Assembly: GCA_011037195.1 (NCBI GenBank)
Contig: JAAEAF010000221.1
Coordinates: forward strand, 1-64,000
DNA length: 64,000 bases
DNA from: Triatoma infestans
Taxonomy: Eukaryota > Arthropoda > Insecta > Hemiptera > Reduviidae
Direction of reading: 5' to 3'
The notes below the pieces were generated by a model that was not told the origin of the DNA, ran no database searches, and worked only from the letters and a program-made list of their open reading frames with translations. Below, one piece after another: positions 55,101 through 64,000 of the stretch. Position 1 is the first letter of the stretch. Every line of letters begins with the position of its first letter. The position numbers and the translations under genes were made by a program.

Positions 55101-58100
55101 CTTTTAATTAGGATTAACATACAGTTTGTACACTCTCATCTTTACGCTGAACAAGCACTTTAGAGCTTGCAGTGCTGTATCTAGGGAGTAGAAGTTAGAC
55201 GAGGGTAACTTATTTAAATCACAGTTCTCAGACGACTAGTTTTTTGTTTATATTTGTTTAAGATGATATATTGGTATATCAAGGAAGTCAAACCGTTGAT
55301 ATAAGCTTAGAAGGGCCAGAACTTGAACAATAGCCGCTGAATTCAAAAACTCCTTTTGAATCTCAAATCGGTATTTAATGACGGATGGAGAGGAAGACTT
55401 AGAAATCCTAAAAATTATCCTTCAGTCAAGTAAAATAAAGTCGTCGTGGTTTGGTCCGCAGAGCTGAAAAGCATCAGGGATATTTTCCATGATAGCCCGC
55501 TTCTTTTTGTGGTCATCAGACTATTACGGAAAATATCTCTGACAAAGTAAAGCCATTCATGTTGCTGTACCTTCATTGTGGATTAAGCATCATCCTTCAA
55601 AAAAGAAAAATTCCAATCCTTAGAAAAAAGAAGTGCCACATCCTCCTCTAGTTCTGAGGTGGGGGGGGGGGGTCACTCAAGACGAAGTTACTAACATAAG
55701 TGTGTCAGAACATGGAGTTTTGTTGACGGAACTTTTGAGGCATTCCAAATTAAGACTAGTACAGCTAAACTGGAAAGCAACAGTTTACATTCAAGAATGC
55801 CTGAGAGAAGACGGGCTTCTGGTGGTCTGGCAAAGTAAAAAAAAAAGTTGAGCATTATTGGCGGAAGAAAAGGTTTTTGAGATTCACTGCTTCCCAAAAA
55901 AATGAGGATCATATCTAGCCTGAAAGTGTTCTGTAGGTAATAGTGGTTAACGCTTTCTGCGACAGGGGTGAAGTCCAGCGGGAAAGTGAAAAATTTCGTT
56001 TTTGGAAATTCGATGTGACTCTTCAATCGTGATAAGCTCCTCCTCTCCCCAAAAAAATTTGGTATGAAACTTTCACATTATGTTTAAAAGTTTTGTTAAA
56101 TGTTGGAATTTTTATTAAAGTCAATTCCTTTAACTGCCCCGGATGGTCGAACTGGGATGGTGCTTATACTAGGAAGCATTATTACATTGGGAAATTGAAG
56201 ATCGCGGCTCCTCAATAAATCTCCTAAAAATCACTTGTGCAGTAAAAAAGTTTGGAAGTTAATTGTATATAAAAACCTTATATTCTTCAGGACGGCTTAA
56301 CGTCCACTACGAAATAAGGTCGTGGACTGGGCCGTAAGCCCATACTTTACTATTAACATTTTATAAAACGAATATAAAATTTAGTCATAATCGAATATGT
56401 GGAACTCGAACTGGGGACCTTCCAGTTACAAGTCCTTGCTCATAAACTCTACACCAACACGCGCCCCTACTAATAAGTTTATATGCAATAACTATAATAA
56501 ATTAAAGGAAAATCTTTGGGAATTTTTCAAGAAAATCGGGAAAAATTAAAAAAAAAAATCAATAACGGATTTTTTTTAGACTTGGTATTTTTACTTTTTA
56601 AACAAATATAAGTCCTCAAGTTATATTCTGAACACTTATGTTGTAGCTCCAGAAGTCCCGAAAACATTGGTGACGGAATCCTTTTGAGAATTATTGGTTT
56701 TAATTTTATCATACTACTACTATAGAGAAGTTTACTGACGGCAGGAGCTGTAGAATCCGGCGGTGTCGACGAGCCAGGAGCCTGCTGCGGTGAAGAGGGT
56801 ACCTTGGCACCGGCCAGTCGCAATACTAAACGCCTTAAAACTGGACTGGTTACCGCTTGACATACTAGTAATGTTGCCGAGTGCAATGGTAGTACAAGTG
56901 ACATGGCTGCCGTAGCGAGCGGTGTGTGATCAGAGGAATTAATGATAACAGACAGCCACGAAGTGACCATCAGTGGAACGCATCCTACTTGAGTCCAGAC
57001 TACTGATCTGTAATTAAGATTTAATAAATATTACACACAGTTTGCTGGCTTTTATATATATATAATCTTCTTAAGGAAAATCTGGAAGAACTTACCTCAA
57101 ATTTCCATAAGCGATAATGTTATGATTTACTGTGAAGGCTGCCTTCAACGACATACTTAGCACAACAAAGTTGCTCAATATAATTAATACACCAGGACCT
57201 ATCATTGCCCAGATCACTGATTCATGTATTGATATCCAGCAACTAAAAATACACAATAATTAAAGATAGTAAACTTAAATCTACAAACAGCTTCACTATT
57301 GTTGAGTATGCGGATGGGCCACAATGCTGGATAACATCTGGTATTTTATCCGTCGTGGCATGCATGTTTATTTTGTTCCTGACCCGGAATTTCATCCATC
57401 GTCAGAGTAAATCTACCCATTGCTTTGATGTGAACTCTCTGCATGAAATGGATAGATTTACTCTGATAATGGATGAAAATCCGAAGCCGGTCAGAAACAA
57501 AATAAATATGCATGCTACGACGGACAAAATACCACAAGCTTCACTATTCTTCAATTTTATATAATTCTTAACATACATAGTTATACTTACAAATAATAGT
57601 TTGCGTACTGATCAGGACGTACTGCCACGGCTAGAGCAACAACTACACCGGACAAACCATAACCCAGAGTATAGTAGTGCACCATGGGCCCACGATTGAC
57701 ATCTCTTAGTTGTGTTAGCATACGATACAAATGTATTGAAGAGATCAACCACCATACAAGAGCGCACAACCAAACATAATGCAGAGCGATGGCCATTAAT
57801 TTACAGGTCACCTGAAAAAACAGCAAATTTTTTGTTGTTGTTTTATACCATACTCATCAATGAATTAAATATAATGTTTAAATTGTATGTTTAAATGTTA
57901 AAGTTGCCAAAGGTCGAAAATCTTGAATGTCGTGGGTGTTGGATAGAAGAGATTTTATTTAAGAAAAGTTAAAATCTGAAGACAAAGAATGGTCTACAAC
58001 GAATGGTTACTTTTTGAATATTTAGCCGTTTTACTTTCTTTTACTCCTATCGAGAAAGTACAGGCGATCGTGTATTCGAGTATTCGAGGCGATCGTGACA

Positions 58101-61069
58101 AGAACACCTCAAAAACGAAAAGTCGCGGAGAGCTCAAACTTGGTATTCCGTCTAGATATCACTAGAGCATCGGACGCGAAGATTTCGATAGAAATATAAG
58201 ATAAAGAATAATTGCCTGATGATCTTCTCCTTTATTCAAGAAAGAAATGGGCTAGAAAGTCAGTTACATAAGATACATTATGTAGATAGATGTGTGTGAG
58301 ATTTGGGTTATAGGTAACCGAAACTCAATTAGTAAGTAGTCTTTAGCCAGACGCTCGAGACATGAACATAGGACCATAAAAAATAAACAAACGCAGCATT
58401 TCTAGCAAAACCCATAAAGATCTTGATTGTGAGTAGTTATGAATTCTGCCCACACTCTTATGGAGAATACTGATTCGGCATACATTGGAAGCATGTACAG
58501 AAGATTTTTCCGGCTGAAGTGTCATGCAGGAGGGTATTTTGGGATCGCTATTTGTTTTTTTTTTTTAATGAAAGCAATAATAATTTACAATTTCCAAAAA
58601 AGAATAGTGGACAGATGAAGCACCATATTTATTATACACAAGTAAAATCTTCAATCCGTAAAAACGATTTCTTGAATTTTTTGGAAAGAAAACTCCTGGT
58701 TTCAAAAACTCACTATGACAAGGTTCTAAATTAGTTATCCCGATAGATAGATCGGTCCTGTATGGACTGACCTCCACTATCTCCGCACATAGGAAACACT
58801 AAAAATTTGACGCTCAAACATTGACGGAGAATAGTGCAATCTTGCGAAGAAATAGCCATGCAATGTCAGATCTACATAAAAACGGGTGGCATAATTGTTT
58901 CCCTTTACCCTGGAAACAATCATTTGGAACAAAATAATTAATAAAAAATTTGATAAATACTTAAAATTTGCAATTCATAATAATGATATAATAAACATTA
59001 TTATTATAGAGTTGATCATTCATTTAGAAGGGGAAAATGGTGCCTCGAACCCTTCAAATTTCAAATTTCTTGGAAAAATGTGTCAAACCAAATATGGTAG
59101 AGGTACATATGGTGTGTGGATAGTTTACAGGAAATTTACAAAAACAAATCGTTGGAACCGTTTTCAAGCAGCCTTCGTGTCAGGTGTGGTACAGAAATAA
59201 AATATGAAGCCTGTGTATTTTTCGCTTTTGAAATATTTTCTTCAGATATATACAGACAATTCGTTAAAATATCTTTATAGACTCAGGAAATGTATTTTCG
59301 AGAAACTGATCCGTTCGCAATTCTTTGTCTTGCAACAGTAAAAGGAGTACAAAAAAAATTAACCTAATTGTGCATGTGTTACGTTTTTCTCGTTATTTCA
59401 CGGATTTTTCGTGCTAGCTTAGTTTTGCTAGCAGTATGCTTGAGATCGTTGTCGTGTTGAAAAATGAACTGGTGCTGGATTCCCAAATTTGCTCACTTGC
59501 TTTAAGGTTACGGCGCAAAATGTTCACGTAACCTTCTGCATTTAAATTACCCTCGATATGTATAAGATTTCCTACCGCATTATAAGCAACACATCCTCAC
59601 ACCATTACATGTCCGCCTCCGTGTTTCATTGTAACGGAAACATTTTGCTTCTTCAGTTCCTCATTGTGTCTACGCCAGATTGGCCTTCGACCATCAGATC
59701 CAAACAAATTGAACTTGCTTTAGTCAGAGAACACTAAATTTTCCCAAAAACGGAGGGGCTTATTTAGATATTCCCTGGCAAAAGCAAGTCGCTTTTTGCG
59801 GTTCGTTTCGCTGATGAAAGGTTTTTTCCTTGGCGTTCTACCGTGGAGACTGCCAGCATGCAAAGCATTCCTTATTGTCCTTTCTTTCGCTTACGAGGAT
59901 ACCAGAAGTTGATTGCTCCATATCAGTTACAGCCTGTGCACTTATCATTGGATTCTTAAAAGCTTCATGTTTCATTTTTCTCTTCATTCTAACATTTAAC
60001 TTCTTCAGACGACCTTTGCGTTTACTGTTTTCTGTTGCGCCTCGTTCCTCACATCTCTCTATAACTTATCATACAGCAGAGAAATCCAGTCCTAAGAAAT
60101 CAGCAATTTCCCGATATGATTTTGGTCCAACCAAAATACCAAAATATTTTGGTCTTGTCAAGTAACTTTTTCGCGGGTGCCGACACTTAATTCCCCTTCT
60201 TTTGGCATTATCAATTTATCACAAGTTAAAAAGAGTTCTAAAATTCAAGAATACTAATGGAAAGAAAAAAATAATAACAACTAACTTGTGTACGCCCTTT
60301 GAAATTCTGTAACCAAAGTGTGCAAATACTTTTTTCCGAATGTTTGTTATTTTTAATTTTTGTTTCATTGTGATAGAAGTTTTAGATTATATTTTCGCAG
60401 GCATTTGATAAGGAATTAGGACACTTTTAATTTGTAAAGTTAACCAAAATTTTTAATTACTTAAATTCAAAAATTTAAAGAAAAAATGGGTATGCAAATA
60501 CTTTTTGCCGCCACGATGTATATCTAACCTAACAGCATACGACATACACCATTCGAGGTCCAAGAGCAGACTCTTTCTCTATTTGCACTTTCAAAATAAC
60601 AAAAGAAAAAAAAAATACTAACAATATGAGAGGTTATGTTCATTTTAGAGGCAGCCAAGTACAATGCCTGTCCGAAGAGTAAACAGACTACCATATTGAC
60701 TTGTATAGAAGAATGGTTTAGTGAAGCACCTCTGGTGGTCAATTCTATAACTAGTAAACATGTGAACAGGCACCACAGTGATACTGATAGTCCAATCCAA
60801 GTGTAAACTTCTTCAGCTTCTGACCAATCACGAATATACTATATATAAACAATTCAAAAAGTTATAAAAATGGAGAATTTAACGATAATTATAAAATTCA
60901 ACATCAACATCAGCTTTATAAGTATATTACCTGTTCGGCCACCAGATCTACTACAATCGCATGCGTGGACAATGTAGTGCAGGTGCAGTTGACAAGCACA
61001 ACCGGCTGTTTCCACCAATCACCGTTCGGCAATTCTGTCAGGCATCCCGCTCTGGTCCATTCACCAAAT
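49002..61069 (-). CDS. stan: Flamingo/Starry night (CELSR), last 11 coding exons (gene overview; 5' end outside window)
   Basis: Minus-strand exons: 60931-61069, 60623-60838, 57591-57811, 57096-57242, 56740-57007, 54791-54933, 54592-54688, 53419-53698, 51797-51970, 49759-49885, 49002-49107. All introns are GT-AG and all phases join, giving about 638 residues. The product is the C-terminal part of a seven-pass adhesion GPCR: GPS motif, seven helices, and a long serine-rich cytoplasmic tail. Family-specific phrases are HLYRMLTQLRD, YGLSGVVVALAV, SLKAAFTVNH, SSTTSRSTTKTSSSPY, SLELASSHSSDEE and FPYTAEEDH, all matching what I know of insect Flamingo. Flamingo is an atypical cadherin acting at apical junctions in planar cell polarity, with Frizzled and Van Gogh, and in axon and dendrite guidance. 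The cadherin/EGF/laminin ectodomain is beyond the right edge. Confidence 0.93.
49108..49758. other. stan intron
   Basis: Contains a short (GT)n run at about 49434-49450. No gene or element seen. Confidence 0.6.
49759..49885 (-). CDS. stan: stan tail exon 5
   Basis: Acceptor AAACTAG, donor AATGA/GTGAGT. Reads EEDHSLPTRVFAQQQALGL, SPSPLTMHHEYLYPDISENE. The join FPYT-A-EEDH across the intron that carries the Penelope-like element confirms both splice sites. Confidence 0.88.
50390..50894 (+). pseudogene. Penelope-type reverse transcriptase fragment
   Basis: Two frames: one ending at LAMGSCLASP and one of 149 codons starting at LANIFMNEL with YVDD. A one-base shift between them (about 50430) breaks the enzyme. 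The C-terminal part with NFYNRAINMS fits PLE thumb/linker sequence. Confidence 0.85.
51651..51692 (+). ncRNA. Hammerhead ribozyme motif C (Penelope-like element 3' tail)
   Basis: Stem I TTC/GAA, CTGAGGA, stem II GGACaCC/GGcGTCC around AAA, GAAA, ACGT palindrome with UC cleavage site, followed by GAATAAAC. Hammerheads of precisely this minimal type I form are established for Penelope-like elements; here the link is direct because the RT lies 750 bases upstream in the same orientation. Confidence 0.85.
51797..51970 (-). CDS. stan: stan tail exon 4
   Basis: Acceptor TTTGTAG (a second AG, CAG, three bases on, would drop one residue). Encodes DDSVPHRWTSSTISDNEL, VKLSNIYSDQEDKASLGDKY and LFPYT, with one base left that completes Ala of FPYTAEEDH in the next exon. 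Donor ACTG/GTAAGT. Confidence 0.9.
52027..53370 (+). mobile_element. Mariner element 2, decayed
   Basis: Inverted ends TCAAAAGTCTGTGCG (about 52034) and the reverse of ACGCAAAGACTTTGG (about 53346). The transposase is broken into short frames: LDPTVLREAVEADPRTRTR, WSFGGVVHFELVPDGRTI, YSAQLDRIHAILTE and YYSPDLALSDYYLFRS, where the last includes the third catalytic Asp (ALSD). Inserted in a stan intron, antisense to the gene. Confidence 0.82.
53419..53698 (-). CDS. stan: stan tail exon 3
   Basis: Acceptor AATAACCAG. Encodes GSERSLELASSHSSDEE, DIISQPPQLNIDSQL and PIYAPRWPTSTMSAHYLHHT. The donor ACTG/GTCTGT is weak but is the one whose phase fits the next exon. Confidence 0.88.
53699..54591. other. 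stan intron with R repeat copy
   Basis: 54040-54330 matches the R repeat in plus orientation (GCGATCGTATCAATTTTCGA, GGAAATACATGTTTTGAGG, CTATCAACCGAAAATG). Confidence 0.6.
54592..54688 (-). CDS. stan: stan tail exon 2 (tandem acceptor)
   Basis: Acceptor region reads AATTAGGAG, a NAGNAG-type tandem: using TAG starts the exon at 54688 and adds an Arg, using GAG starts it at 54685 and gives SPYSDAQL. Encodes SDAQLRNTSTSTSNYEPS and TAHTSDSESD, then a strong donor GAT/GTAAGT. Confidence 0.88.
54791..54933 (-). CDS. stan: stan tail exon 1
   Basis: Acceptor CTTTATAG, donor TATAG/GTATTA. Encodes RSSMAYRQAAGGAISNSG and EAARRHLGISNSSTTSRSTT, ending SSSPY plus a split codon. The SSTTSRS block is the most recognisable conserved piece of the Flamingo tail. 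Confidence 0.92.
55440..55545. mobile_element. Degraded snap-back remnant of ribozyme family A
   Basis: Left part is the minus-orientation family A tail from CGTGGTTTGG to GTGGTCATC; right part is a short plus-orientation piece with TTACGGAAAATATCTCTG. The hammerhead core has been lost between them. Confidence 0.6.
56285..56468 (-). mobile_element. tRNA-derived SINE, copy 2
   Basis: Minus strand from 56468: GGGGCGCGTGTTGGTGTAG (degenerate A box), GGACTTGTAACTGG, then CCAGTTCGAGTTCC (B box). The anticodon-arm-like segment is identical to copy 1. Tail includes TAAATTTTAT as in copy 1. Confidence 0.7.
56740..57007 (-). CDS. stan: stan exon with TM6-TM7 and start of cytoplasmic tail
   Basis: Acceptor ATTACAG. 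Encodes SVVWTQVGCVPLMVTSWLSV, LATAAMSLVLPLHSATLLV and the juxtamembrane RRLVLRLAGAKVPSS. The 3' end is uncertain: both AAG/GTACCC (exon end 56803) and GCC/GTCAGT (exon end 56740) keep phase 0. The longer form adds about 21 residues rich in Pro, Ser and Ala. Confidence 0.85.
57096..57242 (-). CDS. stan: stan exon with TM5
   Basis: Acceptor ATTTTTAG, donor TTGAG/GTAAGT. Encodes CWISIHESVIWAMIGPGVLI and SLKAAFTVNHNIIAYGNL. The Cys of CW pairs with that before TM3 in this receptor class. Leaves AG, completed to Arg by the next exon. Confidence 0.93.
57301..57536. mobile_element. Family B ribozyme repeat, inverted insertion (12 bp TSD)
   Basis: AGCTTCACTATT at 57289-57300 and 57537-57548 flanks the insert. 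Inside are two arms in opposite orientation, each ending in CGACGGA(C/T)AAAATACC. The minus arm core CTGACGATGGATGAAATTCC has lost the GAAAC segment; the plus arm has CTGATAA and GAAG in place of CUGANGA and GAAA, so both ribozymes look inactive. Confidence 0.82.
57591..57811 (-). CDS. stan: stan exon with TM3-TM4
   Basis: Acceptor TTTTCAG, donor TATTT/GTAAGT. Reads VTCKLMAIALHYVWLCALVW, then HLYRMLTQLRDVN and YGLSGVVVALAVAVRPDQ. The extracellular Cys before TM3 (VTCK) is the conserved one. Two bases are left for the Phe shared with the next exon. Confidence 0.93.
57812..60622. other. stan intron between TM2 and TM3 exons
   Basis: Carries R repeat core sequence near 58020-58150 and a Tc1-like transposon at about 59400-60520. 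The rest is AT-rich without recognisable genes. Confidence 0.6.
59400..60520 (-). mobile_element. Tc1-like DNA transposon, decayed
   Basis: The minus strand reads RRTIRNALHAGSLHGRTPRK and KKRLAFAREYLNKPLRFWEN, then FSD(stop)SKFNLFGSDGRRPIWRR, MKHGGGHVMV and GCVAYNAVGNL, with a later FFNTTTISSILL. This is the DD34E Tc1 pattern; the first Asp is in FSD. The right end carries TATGCAAATACTTTTTGCC at about 60492, repeated inside as TGTGCAAATACTTTTTTCC near 60322. Stops and frameshifts show loss of function. The left end was not found. Confidence 0.85.
60623..60838 (-). CDS. stan: stan exon with TM1-TM2
   Basis: Acceptor TATATAG, donor CATATT/GTTAGT. 72 codons in phase 0: acidic linker SEAEEVY, TM1 around WIGLSVSLWCLFTCLLVIE, an intracellular stretch TTRGASLNHSS, and TM2 around VVCLLFGQALYLAA. 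Confidence 0.88.
60931..61069 (-). CDS. stan: stan exon with GPS motif
   Basis: Acceptor GCTTCAG, donor ACAG/GTAATA. Encodes 46 residues: FGEWTRAGCLTELPNGDWW then VNCTCTTLSTHAIVVD. The W, C and CxC pattern is that of a GPS. The residues at the usual cleavage site are T-L-S instead of H-L-S/T, so the catalytic His is replaced by Thr. Confidence 0.9.
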
Positions 61070-62739
61070 CTGAAGCAAAATAATACATGAGTTTTCTAAA
61101 TTTTTTTAAATATTTAATATTTTCTTTTAATTTTGAGTTTTGTTTTGTTTTATTGCTCATAAAAATATACATTTCTGAAGCAAGAGTTGGTATTGTAAGT
61201 ACAGTAATGATAAAAACCAGATACTACTTATAAACAATATAATATTAATCCTTCACAATACTATTACCTATAATTAAAATAATTATTTCAATAAAATATA
61301 CTAAAAACAAAGTATAACTGGTAAAGCAATGTTCCGAATAAAGTGATACGAATTGTGTCTTCATAAACATATAAAAGACAGAAAAAAAAAACAAGAAAAA
61401 CTTGAAGGAATAAAAAGAAGAAAGTATATAAAAATTAAAAAAAAGACAAGTTAATATTATCTTGGTATAACTCAGTCCGTCAGTTTACTGCTACGTTAGT
61501 CTCTTACTCCTTTTCACCCTCTTCACCTCTCCAGCTTTTTTCTTTTTTTCCGGGTCGAATTCAGATGCCTGTGCTACATATTTCTTTTGGCAGGTCCGGT
61601 TCATCTCTTATTATACTAAGAATGGGATCAGTTTCTCTTTTGACAAAAAGCTTATCTCTAATAAACCAAACATAACTTAAGACTCCGTTTATTTGCAATA
61701 ACTAATTTAAATAGCTATCTGACATAGGTTCGCTGACAAAAATTTTCGACTCTTTATTTTCTGTGGGAATATTAAGATTCAGACTTTCTACGTTTAATGT
61801 CTTTTTCTTAGGTTTATTAGTTTGATGAAATTCAATTTATCAACAATCTCACAACAATGATGTTTGTTACTCTATTTTTTAGTTTTATCCTGTAGAAATT
61901 GTCGAGCATTCGTTCTTCAAAGTTTATTTCTAAGAAAAAACATACCCTGGAAAATATCAACTAGATTTTTGTCTTCTTTGTGGGGTGTGCCATAAATATG
62001 TACGAATTTCTTCAGTTTATTTTGTTCATTAGCGTCAAGTTTCACCTATAGGCTGTCCATTTTCTTATGAATTAAAATTTGTTCTATTTGTTTAATGATT
62101 TAATTTCATCCTTAAAATTATTTATTAATGAGAGTACGTTTTCACAAAAAGTTAATAATTTTAACTGTTCTGCCTTTATTTTCTTAATTTCTTGTTGTAA
62201 AGCTCCTGAATTTTCTAAAAGTTTGTCTAATTTATTCTCCATGGAATAGCCTCAGTTCGAATTCAGTTCAAAAACAAAATCAAAAGAGTGTAATTTAATC
62301 CTCAATATAATGATATTAGAGTAGAAATGATACGTACAGTTAAATGATGATGTGGGCGGGCTCTAGGGTCACCTTATATGCCCCACTATTAGAACGAAGT
62401 TCACATTTTTGATAAACTAAATTATATGAACTGCTTTTTATTAATGTTTGTTTGAGCACTTTTTTAATAATTTTAGCGTAGAATTTTACGTAAATGGAAA
62501 ATAAAAGTCATGAATGAACATAGATGCGGATGGGATTAATTTCTATACAGAAATGGTGCCAATGAACCACTGATTTTCAACACATACCAAAAATAATAGG
62601 TCATCTTATTTGGAGTAAACAAAAAAAATCTGGTTGTACACTCACACCACTTTCTCTTACCTAATTAATACAAATTAATCAAGAAATATTCCTTAAAACT
62701 GCAACGTTACAATTTTTAGTTGGGTTGGCCATAAAAATG

Positions 62740-63540
62740 GTGGGGATTTTAACTGTATACCTTGTGTGGAGCGCTGTATGTCAAAACTCGAAAAGTTGTA
62801 CAAATTTAATAATAGACTAACTGACAGACAGACCTCCAATACCGCTCCTCTAAAATCATTTTTTTCAGAAAAATGTTTTAAATAAAAGTGATACGTTTCT
62901 AGCTACCAAGCAAGCAATCCAAGTTTAAAGAAAATCGTTATAACCGTTCGCTCGAAAAGTACCAAAAAACTCAAAAACCTATTCTGTAAATCGCACTTCC
63001 GGTCAACCAATTTTCTTCAAATTTGGAATTCTATGAATGTTTCTAATGTGTATTAATATTATATAAGTGGTAAAGCCATATATTATACTGAAGTGGTACT
63101 TTAGAGGAAAACATTCCTCTAAATCCCTCTTTTGTTTTCCAAGAAATAAATTTTCCTGGGAACATGTTTCAAATAAAAGTGACAGGTATATATGTGTTAG
63201 ATCGCATTTGAAGTTTAAAGAAAATCGTTCGAGCCGTTTTCGAGAAAATCACGAAAAACTGAAAGAAAATTCAGTAAAGTCGCATCCGGTTGATGGATTT
63301 TGCCCTCTGTGAATGTTCGTGTCTAGTGCGGTGGAAGAGCTTCCTGCAACTTTTTGTTTTTTGAGATATTCTGTTAAAAATGTACACACACACACACACA
63401 CAAACAGAGAGAGAGAGACCATTCACTAGAAACATTTTTTACGTATTTAGGAGACCCCAAATCACGTATTTCCGGTGAAAACGCAATTTCCGAAAATCTG
63501 GCACGATTGCAATCCTTACTTTTACTAGGAGTAAGAGAAA
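62740..63540 (-). repeat. R repeat, long minus-orientation copy (two subunits)
   Basis: Two related subunits in tandem: each has a GTTTAAAGAAAATCGTT and a CGCACTTCCGGTCAACC or CGCATCCGGTTGATGG block (about 62925-63015 and 63210-63300), followed by the CCGGTGAAAACGCAATTTCC and CTGGCACGATTGCAATCC core. The 81-codon ORF at 63067-63312 falls inside and is not a gene. Confidence 0.65.
63386..63418. repeat. (CA)n(GA)n microsatellite
   Basis: CA repeats followed by GA repeats. Confidence 0.9.
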
Positions 63541-64000
63541 ATAATAGAAAATGAAAAATCTTAAATTAAGACTAATTAAAAATATTTCACAATGTGCAGT
63601 TACTCAATTTTTATTAGTAAATTGCATTAAATCAATCGAATTGGCAACTTATAATATGTACAAGTTGTGGCGGCGAAATTGTAAGATATTATAAGATAAG
63701 GAAGAAATTTCACTACAATGAATAATGCAAGAATAATTCAAGTGAATTTAACTGTTGGTAATCTAAGACCCAGATTTCATCTGAGGTCATAGATGAGAAA
63801 CATTAAAAAAGAACCTCATTTTAATGTTTCTTGTATCATTTGATTGGTACTTGTAAGATTCTGTGAATATGAATATACTTAAAAAATGTAATAAAAGGAA
63901 GTGTGCAAAAGGTAAGTGAAAGATTTATTCCCACTACTAAAAACATAATAATGGAAAAAATTTCTTGTTTCCTGCAAGTGTGACACAATTCGATTTTTTT

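Larger units (their letters stand above)
54934..56739. other. stan intron with ribozyme-repeat and SINE remnants
   Basis: 55440-55545 holds a degraded inverted piece of ribozyme family A (TTTGGTCCGCAGAGCTG, then the mirrored ACGGAAAATATCTCTGAC) without the ribozyme core. 56285-56468 is a SINE. A G-run lies at about 55662-55672. Confidence 0.55.
61070..64000. other. stan upstream intron, R repeat rich, no exon seen
   Basis: No exon with a stan-like translation was recognised. 62740-63540 is a long minus-orientation R repeat array. The GAIN-domain exons that should precede the GPS exon must lie further right. Confidence 0.5.

Noticed and set aside
63067..63312. 81-codon ORF near the right edge
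   Set aside because: Lies entirely within the dispersed R repeat and its counterparts elsewhere are not open.
1..64000. CRISPR arrays, bacterial operons, rRNA genes
   Set aside because: No regularly spaced direct repeats with unique spacers, no ribosome-binding-site gene clusters and no rRNA core sequences were seen; introns and TE types are eukaryotic.

Overview
The window reads as nuclear DNA of an insect (order not determined): AT-rich, with long introns, two multi-exon host genes and a dense mix of transposable elements. No bacterial-style operons, CRISPR arrays or rRNA genes were seen. The best species-neutral anchor is the minus-strand gene, whose 7TM region and cytoplasmic tail fit the planar-polarity receptor Flamingo/Starry night (stan, CELSR family) of insects.

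Layout. 1-1322: decayed BEL/Pao retroelement. About 1480-1811: possible LINE ORF1 remnant. 4106-26155 (+): eleven exons of a proline/serine-rich protein with a basic-proline motif and a C-terminal WH2-like motif, best read as a cordon-bleu-like actin regulator; its 5' end lies outside the window. Its introns hold a tRNA-derived SINE, hammerhead-ribozyme repeats and a 3'-truncated R1/LOA-type LINE (20537-25056) flanked by a 220-250 bp direct duplication. 26156-49001: convergent intergenic spacer filled by a bounded Helitron (27188-29085) that itself carries a ribozyme-repeat insertion, a bounded PIF/Harbinger element (29929-32232), a second ribozyme snap-back insertion (34357-34638), a MITE with long TIRs (36630-36844), an env-bearing gypsy/errantivirus-type LTR element (37749 to about 45692) with a nested hAT and a ribozyme tail, and a Tc1/mariner element (46957-48376). 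49002-61069 (-): the last eleven coding exons of stan, from the GPS motif through the seven TM helices to the stop codon; introns carry a Penelope-like element, a mariner, a second SINE, another ribozyme-repeat insertion and a Tc1 element. 61070-64000: intronic sequence with a high-copy noncoding repeat.

Genes together. The two host genes are convergent and unrelated in mechanism, though both belong to actin/planar-polarity cell biology. Exon phases join cleanly across every visible junction except the 3' end of the largest exon of the + gene.

The most interesting system is a set of hammerhead ribozyme motifs (CUGANGA, stem II, GAAA, palindromic stem III ACGU or ACCGGU) in at least four sequence families. 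One is the tail of a Penelope-like element with recognisable RT and endonuclease remnants. Three others are in small noncoding elements; several of these are head-to-head inverted (snap-back) insertions of 236-284 bp with exact 11-15 bp target-site duplications. Everything stated here was read by eye from the sequence; no database search was run.
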